DNA of 64,000 bases from positions 372,001-436,000 of the forward strand of contig JAWPGT010000002.1 in the NCBI GenBank assembly GCA_034638255.1, written 5' to 3'. The position numbers and the translations under genes are program-made. Source of the DNA: Coprinus comatus. Its lineage: Eukaryota; Basidiomycota; Agaricomycetes; Agaricales; Agaricaceae. Position 1 is the stretch's first letter. The number at the start of each line of letters is the position of its first letter. This document shows positions 60,310 to 64,000 of the stretch, piece by piece. The notes beneath the pieces were generated by a model that was not told the origin of the DNA, searched no databases, and saw only the letters and a list, made by a program, of their open reading frames with translations.

Positions 60310-61166
60310 ATGGCAGAGAACACTGACGCTCTTGCTCCCAGGGTATACTCCACCGTTTATTCGCCATCTATCCAACTTATCCACCTTTTCAGGACGAGGA
60401 GACCGACGTTCACTACGAACCCGTTATCAAACTCACAGAACAAGTAGAGACGAAAACCTTCGAGGAGGATGAAGATGTCATTTTCAAGATGTATGTCTGA
60501 TCTTATGCGATTACAATCGTATTCGTTGATCATCTTATCTGTGTATATTCAACTCATAACCACCTTTTTCCCGTCGTATCTCCTAGGCGTGCCAAGCTCT
60601 TCCGCTTTGATGCTGCATCCACCGAATGGAAGGAAAGAGGTACTGGAGATGTGAAACTCTTAGAACACAAGGAGACGAAGAAGGTTAGGCTTCTTATGAG
60701 ACGTGACAAGACCCTGAAGGTTTGCGCCAACCATCTCAGTATGTCCCTTTCCCGTTAATTATATCACATCGGTCACTAAAACATCGATCCCCTTCTTCAG
60801 TCAGCGCTGAGATGAAACTACAGCCCAATATCGGCTCTGATAGGAGTTGGGTCTGGAAGGTTGCTGCTGATTTTGCTGAGAGCCCAGCTACCGCAGAGAC
60901 TTTGGCCATCCGATTTGCCAACTCTGAGAGTAAGTAGCCATTCTACATATCACAAACATCCTTCATTCATGTTTGAAATAGACGCTGCTCAATTCAAGAC
61001 TGCATTTGAGGATGCCCAGAAGCAGAACATCGGACAATCTGACGAGCCCCCTGAGGAGGGGGTGAAGGAAGAGGCCAAGGAAGAGCCAGAAGCACCAAAG
61101 GAAGACGAGAAAAAGGAAGAAGAGAAAAAGGAAGAAGCCGATGAAAACAAGGCAGAGGCAGGCTAG
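60310..61166 (+). CDS. YRB1: Ran-binding protein 1
   Basis: Five exons from the ATG at 60310 ([11 protein letters not shown]). The Ran-binding domain reads [55 protein letters not shown] and [15 protein letters not shown]. The last exon codes for a Glu/Lys-rich tail ([19 protein letters not shown]), as in fungal Yrb1. RanBP1 binds RanGTP exported from the nucleus and speeds GTP hydrolysis together with RanGAP, so it is needed for nuclear transport. Length and layout are normal. Confidence 0.93.
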
Positions 61167-61442
61167 AATTTGCTGTTTTTCCACCGTATTTTTGTGTTGA
61201 CCGAACCCACCACCTTCTTCTGCCCACGTACATATTGTACCTTCATACCTGTTGAATTGATATACTTTGTTAACAATAATTGTAACTTTTGTGCTTCCGG
61301 ATAATTTTATCTGGTGTCCACTGTTTTACATTACAGTATTAGATGATACAAGAGACGGATGATAAATGTCGTACAAATCTAAACATAGACTGCAAAGCAC
61401 ATCCTTCATGTTAACGAGGGGCCCAATGCACAAACGTTCGGG

Positions 61443-63682
61443 TCAAGACGCCGATTCGCGTTTGCTCTCTTCAGCAGCCCAGGCTTCCCAAAATGCGACA
61501 CCTTGCGACTTTTTCCAGTATCGTGGTGGTGATATACCCTTAACCACATCCTCGGTAATCAAGACATGACGAACATCCTAAAATGTGTCGGTGAGCCATT
61601 TTGACTGGACGTTATAAGTACCATAGACTTACAGACCCCCTGTCGAACGACCAGATTTAATGAGCATCATGTTCTTTTGATAATATCAAATACTTACGGA
61701 ACTTCATACATCGGTTCAAGTAGTAGTGTCTCCTGCATAAACCATTATCAGACATACGACAATAAATGAGTATAGTTGCCTCACCATAATTCCTCTCAAT
61801 CCACGTGCTCCTCCGCCTCTTTCTGCAGCCTTACGACAAATTTCATCCAAAGCTACATCGGTAAATCGTATTTCTACACCGGAATATCCAAAAAGGGCTA
61901 CATATTGAGATATTAGAGAACCTTTCACATCCGTTAATATACGCCGTAGATCTGGAACTGTGAGAGGTGATAATGTTGTTATTGATGGTAAACGTGAAAT
62001 GAACTCCGGAATGAATCTTTTATGACAATATAATTTGAGTTCAAAGAAATGCCGAGAACAAAATGAGGTTAACAATTACCCATATTTCACCAGATCCGAA
62101 GTTTCTAGGTGTTGTAAAAGATCGTGTGAGGGCTTTTTGTTTGGTGTGAAGAATGGCAAATTCTTAGGTATATCAAAACCTGGTCCACTCAAGTTTGCTG
62201 TGAAGCCTATTGACTGTAGGAAAATTGGGCTAATTCAGCGCAGATAAGTGAACGTTGTCAAAGAAAGCACACTAACACCTTTCGCCACGCGCTGTTTGAT
62301 AATATCTTCTAGTCCAACAAATGCACCGCTGAGGATGAACAAAACATTGGATGTATCAATATGATACATATCAGGTTTGGCTGACAATACAATTTCAGTT
62401 ATTTGTAATTAGTAGGGTAACGAAAAATATACCTGTGGCCAAATGTGGGGCACGCTGTCCGCTTCTTGGATGTTGACCGGTAAAAGGTTCTTCAGGAGGT
62501 CCAGCGCCTTTAGCTTGAACAGAAACAACAGAACCTTCCATCATACGTAGAAGCGCTTGTTGTACTCCTTCACCACCTACATCCCTAGACGTATCTGTAC
62601 CCACACCTCCACTCTTCTTGGCGATCTTGTCGACCTCATCAATGTAAACAATCCCCATGCTAGTATCTATTAGTTATATTTAGTAAGATGATTTAAATTA
62701 TTTACCTTGCTCGTTGTGGATCCCAATTTGCGGCTTGTAACTGTGACAATATAATCAATAACAAGCATAGTACCCCTCGAGTTACCCACAAGGCGTTGAA
62801 TGGCCATATCAACATCTTCTCCTACATCTATTTATATTGAGTAAAGATGTTATAATGCAAGGATAAAGGTCCATACATCCAGCTTGTGTAAATGACGTTG
62901 CATCACTGACAGAGAAAGGTACATCAAGAACTCGAGCAAGTGTTCGCGCCAATAATGTTTTCCCTAAGGAATTCATCAAATAAATTCATTTGAAATACAG
63001 AGATAGCTCACCTGAGCCAGTAGGACCACTTGGAGGATATAGCACATGAAATCTTCACAAAACATATAATAACATATGCATAAACGTACATTACTAGAAC
63101 ATTACTCTTTTCGAATAAGGGCGCTCGTTGGGTTGGGTGGAACGTTGCAGTTGAATTCTTTCTAATAGGTCGAACGCGAGCAGAACTAACACCACTACTT
63201 GCTGTGAATATATGAGTTCCACTTGCCAGCCGACCCTTTAAATTAACACATACTATCAATCCAGTCAGACCCATCCCTTTCTAATAGCTCTTCATCAAGA
63301 ATTGAGAGGTTGGCCCGAACCCGGTTGTAGTGATTATACACGCTATAGTGGCGATACATGTTATACTTCAGTGTGGCTGGCATTGTCATTCCTAGGAGCG
63401 AAGATGCTTACGCTACAGACAACACTTTCTTTGCGCTCTCCTGGCCAATTATGAATTGATTCAAATAGTTTACAAGCTTCGAATAAATTAACAAGATTTA
63501 ACAATGGTATGTGGTTAGAAAATGAGTACCTCACGAGGAGTTGCTAGTCCAAACGCTGGCAGTTCTCTCTCCTTGTGGCCATTGTCAGGAGGTGTATAAT
63601 CACTTAACGGTTGTGTCCGGAGCTGTCGCGTTAGCATGCGAATATGGCGAGTAGGAACCAAGAGGTTATGTCTCCGCAGCAT
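61443..63682 (-). CDS. MCX1: mitochondrial ClpX-type AAA+ unfoldase
   Basis: Minus-strand multi-exon gene, start ATG 63682 ([17 protein letters not shown], a presequence). Then [20 protein letters not shown], Walker [32 protein letters not shown], an intron before [14 protein letters not shown], Walker [56 protein letters not shown] and the sensor-2 [11 protein letters not shown]. It ends EESKRESAS. The N-terminal zinc-binding domain of bacterial ClpX is absent; the chain goes from the presequence straight into the AAA+ part, as in yeast Mcx1. It should be a matrix unfoldase; in yeast it activates haem synthesis. No ClpP gene lies in the window. Confidence 0.93.
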
Positions 63683-63883
63683 ATAGGCAGATGTTCAGAA
63701 GATTATGGCGTTGAAGCTTGTAAGAGACCAGTGTAAGATGACACGCGGTAAAGAAGAGGTGAATACAAAGTGTATTGGAAATACGTTCAGGAACGCTAGA
63801 GGACTGATCAGGAAAGCAGATACAAGCGTAAACATTGGTCTTATAACTTACCCCAACCTCAAAACATTTAAACATTCTCAACA

Positions 63884-64000
63884 ATGGATACTCATTCGCG
63901 TGGTAGAAGGTATGATGACTCTGACCGTGATGAGCGGGGGCATCGCTCATCTAAACAAGACAAGAGCTCGCGCAAGTACGATGACGATGACGATGACGAC
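63884..64000 (+). CDS. partial gene, charged N-terminus
   Basis: ATG at 63884 opens a frame running off the window end: MDTHSRGRRYDDSDRDERG, then a Ser/Lys/Arg stretch and an uninterrupted Asp run. This is RS/RD-type low complexity seen in splicing or chromatin proteins; no domain is visible, so the identity is open. It would be divergent from ClpX with about 200 bp between starts. Confidence 0.55.
   Translation, partial: MDTHSRGRRYDDSDRDERGHRSSKQDKSSRKYDDDDDDD

Overview
The window reads as nuclear DNA of a filamentous basidiomycete, most likely an Agaricomycete. Nearly every gene is split by spliceosomal introns of about 45-100 bp with GT...AG ends. Genes are tightly packed on both strands, there are no operons or Shine-Dalgarno sites, and several products are fungal or basidiomycete hallmarks: LYS12 of the alpha-aminoadipate lysine route, Snd2, a DUF6533 membrane protein and a secreted agaricomycete 'glycopeptide'. 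I predicted introns by joining reading frames at splice signals and checked by exon arithmetic where stated.

Layout, 1-24 kb: a 5'-truncated NOSIP gene; two tandem secreted pepsin-like aspartic proteases (1.7-5.5 kb); Snd2 divergent from a SNAPC4-like Myb protein; TAF8 divergent from riboflavin kinase; mitoribosomal uS11m divergent from the tiny QCR9 gene; an RNPS1-type SR protein; a large NPC1 sterol transporter divergent from DPH1; a DUF6533 membrane protein; and a small predicted mitochondrial protein.

24.4-28.6 kb is the accessory part: two nearly identical inverted arms of about 815 bp enclose 2.5 kb holding one intact seven-exon gene for a secreted glycopeptide-family protein. Each arm carries mirror-image outward-reading ORFs. 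This is either a long-TIR (foldback-like) element, an inverted duplication, or an assembly artefact.

28.8-64 kb: LYS12 divergent from a Cdt2-like WD40 protein; a gene-poor stretch of 3.2 kb; a 2-oxoglutarate dioxygenase; ARL1; a single-pass membrane protein; a Trp/Gln-rich protein with a conserved C-terminal domain; a small membrane coiled-coil protein; a long GAS2/GAR-domain coiled-coil protein; a C2H2 zinc-finger protein; a mitochondrial FAD/NAD oxidoreductase; dihydroorotase divergent from a kinesin-8; an Emp24-type p24 protein; RanBP1; mitochondrial ClpX; and the start of a further gene.

The genes are mostly unlinked housekeeping functions (transcription, splicing, mitochondria, secretion, sterol traffic, lysine, FMN and pyrimidine synthesis) and do not form a pathway cluster. 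Points of interest are the inverted-repeat locus, 15-16 nt micro-exons and two GC-AG introns, a recurrent CACGTG motif in promoters, and single-base frame breaks in the kinesin-8 gene (four) and the GAR-domain gene (two).
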